Source of the DNA: Gemmatimonadota bacterium
Lineage (GTDB): Bacteria > Gemmatimonadota > Gemmatimonadetes > Longimicrobiales > Gaopeijiaceae
Assembly: GCA_022563405.1 (NCBI GenBank)
Contig: JADFNK010000016.1
Span: 1 to 39,083, forward strand
Direction of reading: 5' to 3'
DNA: 39,083 nucleotides
The notes under the pieces were generated by a model, which was not told the DNA's origin, did no database searches, and saw only the letters and a list, made by a program, of their open reading frames with translations. The translations under genes were made by a program, and so were the position numbers. Shown here piece by piece: positions 32,469-39,083 of the stretch. Positions within the stretch are counted from its first letter, which is position 1, and every line of letters begins with the position of its first letter.

Positions 32469-34052
32469 CTATGGGTCGTGAGTCCCCCATTCCTCCCGGA
32501 GCACCTGACTGATTTCCCCGAGTGTCGCGGAGACTTTCGCCGCTTCTATGATCGGGGGCATCAGATTTTCGGTCGATCGCGCGGCGGATCGGACTGCTTC
32601 GAGGGCCTGTGAAGTGTTGCCCGAATCTCTGCGTGCCTTGACCTCCTCCAGGCGCAGCTTTTGAGCCGCCTCCAAGGCCGAGAAATCGGGCTTGTCCATC
32701 GACGGCGGCTCTTCTTCTTCCTCGAACGCGTTCACGCCTACCACCAAGCGTTCATTGGCCTCGATTTCCATCTGGTGCCGATAGGCCGCCTCATGGATTT
32801 CGCCCTGCATGAACTCGATGGCTCTCGGCGCCCCGCCCAAACCCTCGATCTCTTCGAGATAGGCGCGGGCAGCGTCTTCGATTTTGTTGGTCAGGGCTTC
32901 CACGTAGTAACTGCCGGCGAGGGGATCCACCGTGTTGGTGATTCCCGATTCGTGGGCCAAAATCTGCTGCGTGCGAACGGCGAGCTTGGCAGCCCCCTCG
33001 CTCGGGAGGGCCAGGGCTTCATCGAATCCGTTCGTGTGCAACGACTGGGTCCCCCCGAGCGCAGCGGCCAGAGCCTGGATGGTTACGCGTACCACGTTGT
33101 TGAGCGGCTGCTGAGCGGTCAACGTCGATCCGCCCGTCTGCGTGTGAAAGCGCAGTTGGCATGACCGGTCCGAGGCGTCGAAACGTTCCTTCATGAGCCG
33201 TGCCCAGAGGCGTCGAGCGGCCCTGAATTTGGCGACTTCCTCGAAGAGGTCGTTGTGCGCCGCGAAGAAGAAGGAGAGCCGTGGCGCGAAGTCCTCCAGT
33301 GGAACTCCGGCAGCGAGCACCCTCTCGACGTAGGCGAGTCCGTTGGCCAGCGTGAAGGCGACCTCCTGGGGTGCCGTGGAGCCGGCCTCCCGGATGTGAT
33401 AACCCGAGATCGAGATCGGATTCCAGCGCGGGACCTCACGGGCACAGAAAGCCACCAGATCCGTAGCCAGCCTGAGGCTGGGCTCCACCGGATAGATGTA
33501 CGTACCTCGCGCCACGTACTCCTTGAGCACGTCATTCTGGACCGTGCCGGCCAGCGCGTTCCTCCCCATGCCCTGCTCCTCTCCGACCGAGAGGTACAGA
33601 GCGAAGAGAATGGCGGCCGTCGAGTTGATCGTCATGGACGTGGACACTTCATCCAGCGCGATTCCGTGGAAGAGAGTCCGCATGTCTTCGATGGAGTCGA
33701 TCGCCACGCCCACGCGGCCCACCTCGCCCTGTGCGATGGGATGGTCCGAGTCGTACCCCATCTGGGTGGGGAGGTCGAAAGCGACGGACAAGCCGGTGGT
33801 TCCCTGGCTCAGGAGGTAGTGGTACCGCTGATTGGTCTCCTCCGCCGTAGCGAAGCCGGCATATTGCCGCATGGTCCAGAGACGGCCCCGATACATGCTC
33901 GCATGGATGCCCCTGGTGAACGGAAATTTGCCCGGCTCACCCAGGCCCTCCGCGTCCCCAGCTCCAGCCTCGTACAGAGCATCAACTTCGATTCCGCTGC
34001 CGGTACGGAAGCTCCTTTTGCTCGTGTCCTTGTCCGAGCTCCCGGAGCTCAC
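32469..34052 (-). CDS. Methylmalonyl-CoA mutase, large (catalytic) subunit
   Basis: Isomerises methylmalonyl-CoA to succinyl-CoA with adenosylcobalamin. The 527-residue protein is the catalytic barrel alone; the B12-binding domain must be a separate small subunit, which is not in the window. Y64 (TMRQYAG), R182 (VARGTYIYP) and H219 (SGYHIREAG) keep the spacing of Y89, R207 and H244 of the Propionibacterium enzyme exactly. This favours methylmalonyl-CoA over isobutyryl-CoA, whose mutase has Phe and Gln there. The GTG start overlaps the biotin-carrier gene by 4 bases. Confidence 0.93.
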   Translation of the reverse strand: MSSGSSDKDTSKRSFRTGSGIEVDALYEAGAGDAEGLGEPGKFPFTRGIHASMYRGRLWTMRQYAGFATAEETNQRYHYLLSQGTTGLSVAFDLPTQMGYDSDHPIAQGEVGRVGVAIDSIEDMRTLFHGIALDEVSTSMTINSTAAILFALYLSVGEEQGMGRNALAGTVQNDVLKEYVARGTYIYPVEPSLRLATDLVAFCAREVPRWNPISISGYHIREAGSTAPQEVAFTLANGLAYVERVLAAGVPLEDFAPRLSFFFAAHNDLFEEVAKFRAARRLWARLMKERFDASDRSCQLRFHTQTGGSTLTAQQPLNNVVRVTIQALAAALGGTQSLHTNGFDEALALPSEGAAKLAVRTQQILAHESGITNTVDPLAGSYYVEALTNKIEDAARAYLEEIEGLGGAPRAIEFMQGEIHEAAYRHQMEIEANERLVVGVNAFEEEEEPPSMDKPDFSALEAAQKLRLEEVKARRDSGNTSQALEAVRSAARSTENLMPPIIEAAKVSATLGEISQVLREEWGTHDP

Positions 34053-34600
34053 TCCGACTCCTCGTCGGGTGGCACCCTATCCATTTCGGGTGGCATCATT
34101 TCCATCAGGATCTCGTCCTTCTCCACTGTTTGGCCCGCGACGACGTGGATCGTGCCGACGCGGCCTCCGACCGGGGCCGTGAGTGAATTCTCCATCTTCA
34201 TCGCCTCGACGACCAGGAGTCCATGTCCCACCTCCACCAGCTCTCCCTCATCCACCTTCACCTTCACGACCAGTCCCGGCATCGGAGCCCGAACCAGCAC
34301 CGGGCCGTCTAGGTCCGGTCCAGCGGGGCTCATGTCGCGCATCACCTTCGTGCGCTCATCCACGACCTCGACCCGATGACTCCGCCCCCGAAGCTGGAGA
34401 TCCCACACGCCTGAGCCCCCCCGCTCAGCCAGAACCGTATGTGATGCCCCATCCACGAGGAAAGAATAGACATTCGGGCCCGCCGGCTCAGGGCCACTGA
34501 CCGAAAACCGCTCTCCATCGACCCGAACTCCCTCAGCGTCGATTTCCACCTGCAAAGTGACGGCCCCGACGGTCACATGGTAGCGCACGGGATTAGTCAT
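34049..34600 (-). CDS. Biotin carboxyl carrier protein
   Basis: A 183-residue protein whose residues 103-172 form a biotinyl domain with the biotinylated lysine K135 in VEAMKMEN. Residues 1-90 look like the beta-rich segment found before the biotinyl domain in acyl-CoA carboxylase alpha chains. It overlaps rlmD and the mutase gene by 4 bases on each side. With the biotin carboxylase upstream it forms the split alpha chain of a carboxylase, most likely propionyl-CoA carboxylase. The carboxyltransferase beta chain is elsewhere. Confidence 0.93.
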   Translation of the reverse strand: MTNPVRYHVTVGAVTLQVEIDAEGVRVDGERFSVSGPEPAGPNVYSFLVDGASHTVLAERGGSGVWDLQLRGRSHRVEVVDERTKVMRDMSPAGPDLDGPVLVRAPMPGLVVKVKVDEGELVEVGHGLLVVEAMKMENSLTAPVGGRVGTIHVVAGQTVEKDEILMEMMPPEMDRVPPDEESE

Positions 34601-35967
34601 TCGTCACCGGTCCGCTTCAGCACGACGACGACCTCCACGTGCGCCGTCTGCGGAAAGAGGTCGAACGCTCGTACGTCCACGACCTCGTAGGCCGATGACA
34701 GCCGCCCGATGTCTCTCGCCAACGTCGCGGGGTCACAGCTGACGTAGATCAGGCGCGGCGGGCCCGCCGTCACCAAAGTCTCCGTTACCGTGGCGTCGAC
34801 ACCGATCCTGGGTGGATTGAGGACCACGAGATCGGCCGGCAGGGCGTCTGCCAAACGATCCTCCACCGCACCCGCGCATACCGTGAACCCCTCCGGGGCA
34901 TCGCGTGATGCCGCCCCGGCCGCTTCCGGGTCGCGTTCGATGCCGAGGACCTGTGCACCCAGCCTCGCCAGGTCCCGCCCATAAAAACCCACGCCGCAAT
35001 ACGCATCGACGACCTTGGTCTCATCCTCTTCACCAGGCGTCACGCCTCCCTGCTCTACCACCCATCGGTGAAGCGCCTCGCTCGCCACCGTGTTTACCTG
35101 GAGAAAAGTGGTCGGGCCGGTCCGCACGGTTTCTCCGAGCCGCGTGTCGTGAACGTGCTCGAGCCCGGCCAGAAGCCTCGCGCTGCCGTCTGACGTGCTC
35201 GCCCACACCGCAACGAGCCCTTCGACCTCTCGGAGCAGAATGTCGGGCCGCCCCGGGCCTCGCCCACCGTCGACGACCAGAATGACGCCTTCATCCACAA
35301 CTCGAAGTGTGAGGCGTAACTTGCGTCCCGACGGTAGCCTGCGGGCGCCTTCGCCCCAAGCTTTTCGTAAGCCTATCCACGCGGATGCCACGGCGGGCTC
35401 CGGTAGAATACAGCCCTCTTCCACATCGACAATGCGATGGGGCACGCCGAGGTGATGGAATCCCGCCACCACGCGGCCACCCGGTAGACGCACGAGCGTA
35501 AACGTCATGCGGGACCGATAGTTTCGTTCGTTCGGGCTCGGAACCACGTCGGGCGCGGCGATGTCCACGTGGGAAATGCGCTTGAGCGCCTCTCTCACCG
35601 TGTCGCCCTTCCAGTGGAGCTGCTGCGCATACGCGACATGTTGCATCGTGCAGCCCCCACATTCGTCGTAGTACGGACAGGCCGGCGTAACCCTATCGGG
35701 AGACGGAACGAGCAAGTCCAGGAGTCGCCCCCTGGCCCAGCGGGGCTTTCCCTCGGTGATCCGCAACAGGACCTCGTCGCCCGGAGCGGTTCGCGGCACA
35801 AACACGACACGACCATCGGCCAAGTTGCCCACGCCGGCACCGTCGGACGACAACGCCCGGATCTTGACCGTGGCTTCGGCGGCGGTCGCGGCAAGCGTCG
35901 CGGTAGTGTCGGCAGTGGACCTGGCGGCCTCCTCGGCGCTCTCGGCCCGGTCGTCTAAGTCTGCCAT
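34597..35967 (-). CDS. Class I SAM-dependent RNA methyltransferase (RlmD/RumA-like)
   Basis: Adds a methyl group to C5 of a uridine in rRNA or tRNA. ATG 35967 overlaps the carboxylase gene by 13 bases and gives 456 residues. After an acidic, Ala-rich extension (1-33) come a TRAM domain (to 90), an iron-sulfur cluster motif (C97, C103, C106 in CPYYDECGGC), the SAM site VVDAYCGVGFYG, the NPPRIG loop and the catalytic cysteine in IYVSCDPATLARD. This matches the RumA/TrmA fold. Which base it modifies cannot be told. It splits a metabolic operon. Confidence 0.92.
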   Translation of the reverse strand: MADLDDRAESAEEAARSTADTTATLAATAAEATVKIRALSSDGAGVGNLADGRVVFVPRTAPGDEVLLRITEGKPRWARGRLLDLLVPSPDRVTPACPYYDECGGCTMQHVAYAQQLHWKGDTVREALKRISHVDIAAPDVVPSPNERNYRSRMTFTLVRLPGGRVVAGFHHLGVPHRIVDVEEGCILPEPAVASAWIGLRKAWGEGARRLPSGRKLRLTLRVVDEGVILVVDGGRGPGRPDILLREVEGLVAVWASTSDGSARLLAGLEHVHDTRLGETVRTGPTTFLQVNTVASEALHRWVVEQGGVTPGEEDETKVVDAYCGVGFYGRDLARLGAQVLGIERDPEAAGAASRDAPEGFTVCAGAVEDRLADALPADLVVLNPPRIGVDATVTETLVTAGPPRLIYVSCDPATLARDIGRLSSAYEVVDVRAFDLFPQTAHVEVVVVLKRTGDE

Positions 35968-37448
35968 GGCCAACCCGAAGTCTGCCACGCCGAGAGCTTC
36001 CGTCCGTCCAGCTCCTTGATCCCGGCCGCGCCTACACGTCCCCACGCCCCATGCTCCAGCAGTGCCGCCACCAGGGCCAGCAGACGCACGTCGCCCTCTG
36101 AAGGCCGCAACAACTCAGGATGGTCTTCGAGGTAGGCGATCGTGAAATCCCCCTTTCCGAAGTCATCTTCGTCCATGACACGGAGGTGGAACGGGACGCT
36201 CGTCTCGACACCATGGATGACGAGCTCACCGAGCGCCCGCTTCATACGAGCGATTGCCGCCGTCCGGGTGGCGGCGTGCACGATGAGCTTTCCCAGAAGG
36301 GGGTCGTAATGAAGCCCGATTTCGGAGCCGGCTCGGATGCCGCCGTCCCACCGGACGCCGGGTCCCGAGGGGATTTCGAGGCGGTCGATGCAACCGGTGG
36401 CGGGAAGAAACCCCTGGTCGGCATCCTCACTCGTGATGCGGCACTCGATGGCATGCCCCGAAAACGACACGTCCTCCTGGGAGAAATCCAAGGACTCTCC
36501 AAGCGCCACCCGAATCTGCCACTGCACCAGATCGAGGCCGGTCACGAACTCCGTGACCGGGTGCTCGACCTGTAACCTGGTGTTCATCTCCAGGAAGTAG
36601 AATTCACCGTCCTCGTAAAGGAACTCGACCGTACCTAGACCGCGATAGTCGACGGCTCGTGCAGCTTGGACGGCCGCCAGGCCCATCGCTTCACGATCCG
36701 CCGGCTCGAGCACGGGTGAAGGCGACTCTTCGATGAGCTTCTGGTGACGCCGCTGTATCGAACATTCCCGCTCACCCAAGTGCACCACAGCACCCGATTG
36801 ATCGCCGAGGATCTGGATCTCGATATGCCGGGGCCGCGCCAAGTACTTCTCCACATAAATGGCGCTCTTCCCGAAAGCGGATTCTGCTTCCCGGGACGCC
36901 GACTCGAAGGCTCCCGGCAGCTCATCTTCGTCGGAGACGACCCGCATCCCCTTCCCACCGCCCCCCGCAACCGGCTTGAGCAGCACGGGAAATCCCAACT
37001 CGCGTGCAGTCTCGGCGGCTTCCTCGGGACCGGACGTCGGCTCGAGAGCACCCGGAATGATCGGGACTCCGGCTTCAGCCATGCGGCGCCTCGCCTCGGT
37101 CTTGTCACCCATCGCCTGGATGGACTCGGGAGAGGGTCCGATGAAAACCAGCCCGGCCTTCTCTACCGCCGCCGCAAACGAGGCCCGTTCGGCGAGGAAT
37201 CCGTATCCGGGGTGAATGGCGCCCGCACCCTCACTGAGAGCCACCTCGATGAGATGATCTCCGCGAAGGTAGCTCTCCGATGCCGGCGCAGGCCCGATCC
37301 GAACCGCCTTGTCGGCTGCGAGAACGTGCGGTGACAGGCGATCCAGGTCCGAAAAGACCGCCACGGAAGCCAAGCCCATCTCACGGCACGCTCGGATGAT
37401 CCGAACGGCGATCTCGCCACGATTGGCCACGAGCACGGTGTCGAACAT
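35955..37448 (-). CDS. accC: Biotin carboxylase subunit of an acyl-CoA carboxylase
   Basis: Carboxylates biotin with ATP and bicarbonate. The 497-residue protein has the N-terminal NRGEIAVRIIRACRE, HPGYGFLAE, the ATP-grasp loop KPVAGGGGKGMR, ERECSIQRRHQKLIEE and FLEMNTRLQVEHPVTE, so all three domains are complete. The C-terminal 50 residues extend past the AccC core. The downstream biotin carrier and methylmalonyl-CoA mutase favour a propionyl-CoA carboxylase alpha chain over acetyl-CoA carboxylase; homology alone does not decide. It is the first gene of its operon. Confidence 0.93.
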   Translation of the reverse strand: MFDTVLVANRGEIAVRIIRACREMGLASVAVFSDLDRLSPHVLAADKAVRIGPAPASESYLRGDHLIEVALSEGAGAIHPGYGFLAERASFAAAVEKAGLVFIGPSPESIQAMGDKTEARRRMAEAGVPIIPGALEPTSGPEEAAETARELGFPVLLKPVAGGGGKGMRVVSDEDELPGAFESASREAESAFGKSAIYVEKYLARPRHIEIQILGDQSGAVVHLGERECSIQRRHQKLIEESPSPVLEPADREAMGLAAVQAARAVDYRGLGTVEFLYEDGEFYFLEMNTRLQVEHPVTEFVTGLDLVQWQIRVALGESLDFSQEDVSFSGHAIECRITSEDADQGFLPATGCIDRLEIPSGPGVRWDGGIRAGSEIGLHYDPLLGKLIVHAATRTAAIARMKRALGELVIHGVETSVPFHLRVMDEDDFGKGDFTIAYLEDHPELLRPSEGDVRLLALVAALLEHGAWGRVGAAGIKELDGRKLSAWQTSGWPWQT

Positions 37449-37522
37449 GGGCGGCCGTATGGGTGGTTGAGGAGCGAAACGGGGCCGACAGGCCTCGTGT
37501 TGGGCGGTTCAAGGTGAAGTTT

Positions 37523-37554
37523 GGGGGTGGGGGGTGGGGGTGTAAAGCGGTGGG
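37523..37554 (+). other. G-run cluster upstream of the carboxylase operon
   Basis: Runs of five, six and five G's separated by single T's (37523-37540), with a GGG at 37552-37554, lie about 75 bases before the biotin carboxylase start. On paper it can form a G-quadruplex on the strand that is template for the operon. Confidence 0.5.
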
Positions 37555-37608
37555 TCAATCTCGAAGACGCTTGGAAGAGGCGATTCTGGGGGCCTGGCCG
37601 TGTTTCTC

Positions 37609-37875
37609 CTAGCTCGGATCGAAAATCTCGAGCCCCGAGAAATACGATCGATAGAAGCCCCGGTCTCGGGTCAAGAGCCGATCAGCGCTCCCGATCGCGT
37701 GGGCGCCGATGAGAAAGTCGGCGATCACTCGCTTTCGACTTCCACCCGAGCGTCGGTATTCGGACCACGCCGTGCCGGCGGCAAGCGCAGATTCCGCCGG
37801 CATCGCCTCGAAGTCGAGACCCACGGTGTCGAGAGCGTCGCGCGCGGCCGCAGAGTCAGGAAAGAATGCGGCCAC
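37609..37875 (-). pseudogene. Truncated PIN-domain toxin (VapC-like)
   Basis: The frame begins with GTG 37875, overlapping the antitoxin end, and gives 88 residues. These match only the C-terminal two thirds of a PIN domain: VAAFFPDSAAARDAL, ADFLIGAHA and TRDRGFY, with the later acidic residues. The N-terminal 45 or so residues, holding the first catalytic Asp, are missing, and the antitoxin is joined directly to the interior. It is therefore probably an inactive remnant after a deletion of about 130 bases, unless a different short form folds. Confidence 0.65.
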
Positions 37876-38086
37876 CTCGGATCGTCTCGATCAGGTCGTC
37901 GGTGCCGCAGTCGGTCTCGATGATACCTGTCACCGCCTCCAACGGATCGATGGTTGCGGCCTTGTATGCCACGACCGTGCCGTCCTGCTCTCGCACCTCC
38001 AGCACTTGCCCGGGCCGGATGCCGAGGCGCTCACGAATAGCCTTGGGAATCGTGATCTGTCCTCGCTCGGAAACTCTCGTTTTCAT
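37856..38086 (-). CDS. AbrB/MazE-fold antitoxin
   Basis: A 76-residue protein. Residues 1-45 are a SpoVT-AbrB swapped-hairpin DNA-binding domain (SERGQITIPKAIRERLGIRPGQVLEVRE). The C-terminal 30 residues, ending IETIRGG, would normally hold the toxin. Its stop overlaps the truncated PIN toxin by 20 bases. The antitoxin itself looks intact and could still bind its own promoter. An A/T-rich region with a GATAT...ATATC inverted repeat precedes it. Confidence 0.85.
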   Translation of the reverse strand: MKTRVSERGQITIPKAIRERLGIRPGQVLEVREQDGTVVAYKAATIDPLEAVTGIIETDCGTDDLIETIRGGRILS

Positions 38087-38153
38087 ACTAAATACGGATA
38101 TGAATTCTTATTTTCTATATCAACATTCTCCTGGAGTACGCTCCCCGAAAACC

Positions 38154-38483
38154 TTATCCGAGAGTGAGCCCCAGCTGGAGCGCCAGCGCCTGATCCAGGG
38201 CTTCCATGTCGGGTGGGCTCAGCTGCCCAACAGACCGGATCAGCCGTGACTTCGCAGCCGTGGTCACCTGGTCGGCCATGGCCTTGCTTCGTTCGCCGGC
38301 AAACTCGACCACGGCCTCGCTCGGATAGACCCGGTCGATCCGGCTCGTGAGCGGTACTACCTGAACCCGGTTCAGATGCCGGTTCGATGCATCGTTACTG
38401 ACGATTACCGCGGGGCGGGTCTTACGAATCTCCCCTCCTTTGGAGGTGGAGAACCGCACCCACCAGACTTCACCGCGAGTCAT
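38154..38483 (-). CDS. MazF/PemK-family endoribonuclease toxin
   Basis: A 109-residue MazF-fold toxin that cuts mRNA at short sites when freed from its antitoxin. The family blocks are complete: [40 protein letters not shown] and [13 protein letters not shown]. The catalytic Arg (KTRP) and Thr/Ser (LTS) positions are kept. Its start overlaps the antitoxin stop by 14 bases, so toxin translation should depend on antitoxin translation. Confidence 0.92.
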   Translation of the reverse strand: MTRGEVWWVRFSTSKGGEIRKTRPAVIVSNDASNRHLNRVQVVPLTSRIDRVYPSEAVVEFAGERSKAMADQVTTAAKSRLIRSVGQLSPPDMEALDQALALQLGLTLG

Positions 38484-38700
38484 CCAACGCGTCCCCCATC
38501 AGAGTCTCGCTCCACTCCAGTGCTTCGGTCTCCCGGTCCTCATCTCTCGCCATCGCTGCGTAGGCGTCTTCCAGCTCTTTTGGAAGGACGTGTGGGCGAA
38601 CGAGCTGTTCTATAAAGCGAGAAATCTTGCCGGCTCCAATGCGTTGGTAGAGACCTTGATACACGGATTCGTCGATAGTGATGGTCAGCTTCTTCTGCAT
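38470..38700 (-). CDS. Antitoxin of the MazF-like toxin
   Basis: A 76-residue acidic protein. The N-terminus [33 protein letters not shown] fits a ribbon-helix-helix DNA-binding domain. The C-terminal half is acidic and likely wraps the toxin. It overlaps mazF by 14 bases. A promoter with an internal palindrome lies upstream, the usual setting for autoregulation by an antitoxin-toxin complex. Confidence 0.88.
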   Translation of the reverse strand: MQKKLTITIDESVYQGLYQRIGAGKISRFIEQLVRPHVLPKELEDAYAAMARDEDRETEALEWSETLMGDALDDSR

Positions 38701-38729
38701 GGGCTCCGGCCTGGCTCGGGGGCACGACG

Positions 38730-38769
38730 GTTACACGTGTAGTATACGTGTAACTACGCGGCTGGTCGA
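38730..38769 (-). promoter_or_regulatory. Promoter and operator of the MazEF-like locus
   Basis: On the minus strand TCGACC (38769-38764) and TATACT (38746-38741) are 17 bases apart. The -10 is flanked by a perfect 9-bp inverted repeat, GTTACACGT and ACGTGTAAC (38754-38746 and 38738-38730) with a 7-base spacer. The antitoxin start at 38700 is about 40 bases downstream. This is a good candidate autoregulatory operator. Confidence 0.65.
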
Positions 38770-38892
38770 GAGACTGGAGGCCCAATACAGAGACCGGAGG
38801 CCCGCTGCAGAACCGGACACATGCTGCAAGGTCGCTGGCTTTCGGGAGCACTGCCATGTGTGAAGAAGACGATTTCCGATCCCTAGCGGCAC

Positions 38893-39083
38893 TCACGCCG
38901 CAGACGACTCCTCCCACGGATCGATCGCGTCCCTTGCCGCCGCCTCGATCGCCCATGGGATGTAGCTGTCCCGACTCCACTTGGGCCCGCAACTCGAGCC
39001 ATCGGGGGTGATGCCCCGTTCGCGGTTGCCACGCACCAGCGCCTCGAGCAGGTCCGGTGGATCTGGCGTGTCCGACGGCAGCT
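38893..39083 (-). CDS. C-terminal end of an unknown gene
   Basis: A minus-strand frame is open from the right edge for 63 codons and stops with TGA at 38893-38895. The visible tail ends IPWAIEAAARDAIDPWEESSAA and has about 79 percent G/C at third codon positions, like real genes here. The start lies outside the window and I recognise no family. Confidence 0.5.
   Translation of the reverse strand, partial: LPSDTPDPPDLLEALVRGNRERGITPDGSSCGPKWSRDSYIPWAIEAAARDAIDPWEESSAA

Noticed and set aside
1-39083. CRISPR arrays, transposases, integrases or prophage genes
   Set aside because: No regular spaced repeats, transposase or phage motifs were seen; the short tandem repeats are unspaced.

Overview
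The window is GC-rich bacterial chromosome, almost fully coded, and most of its genes are housekeeping genes on the minus strand in long, translationally coupled operons. The gene mix fits an uncultured didermic FCB-group bacterium, most likely Gemmatimonadota: lipoprotein signal peptidase, a FlgD-like/T9SS-type QNYPNPFNP motif, a CPxCG zinc-ribbon protein, GSI-beta glutamine synthetase, a Man-family PTS with HPr kinase, and heme-c/copper monooxygenase-like secreted proteins. The phylum is an inference from gene content, not from a marker tree.

Layout. 1-5.6 kb: the tail of an unknown membrane protein, lspA (minus), a repeat lipoprotein split by an apparent frameshift, and a coupled pair encoding a secreted cytochrome c/PHM-like copper protein and an exported partner, followed by a CPxCG protein (minus). 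5.6-9.6 kb: a long regulated leader and glnA, then tmRNA (ssrA, minus, tag ANNELALAA) with a clear terminator, dusB (minus) and ptsN (plus). 9.7-16 kb (minus): a small FlgD-Ig protein, selB, recO, an unknown membrane-anchored protein, a bifunctional-nuclease-family protein and metK. 16-21.8 kb (minus): hpf-hprK-EIIA-EIIB-EIIC-EIID-ptsH-ptsI, a complete sugar PTS phosphorelay with its HPr kinase. 21.9-27.2 kb (minus): ribD-ribE, ribBA-ribH-nusB and a glycosyltransferase. 27.2-32.3 kb (minus): fmdB-argS-pfkB-purM-outer-membrane protein, running into ribD. 32.5-37.4 kb (minus): biotin carboxylase, RlmD-like RNA methyltransferase, biotin carrier protein and methylmalonyl-CoA mutase large subunit, a propionyl-CoA/methylmalonyl-CoA module. 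37.6-39.1 kb: two toxin-antitoxin loci (one with a truncated PIN toxin, one intact MazEF-like) and the tail of an unknown gene.

How the genes work together: EI, HPr and EIIA/B/C/D can carry phosphate from PEP to a sugar, and HprK can gate HPr by serine phosphorylation. RibD, RibE, RibBA and RibH cover the committed steps of riboflavin synthesis. The biotin carboxylase, biotin carrier and mutase point to propionyl-CoA entry into succinyl-CoA, although the carboxyltransferase, the B12-binding subunit and the epimerase are not in the window. SelB implies selenoprotein synthesis, with selA/selC/selD elsewhere.

I found no CRISPR array, insertion sequence or prophage. The least ordinary items are the heme-copper secreted pair, the tandemly triplicated start region of the EIIA gene, the palindrome inside the glnA promoter, the tRNA/tmRNA-3'-end-like remnant facing ssrA, and the structured leader of metK.
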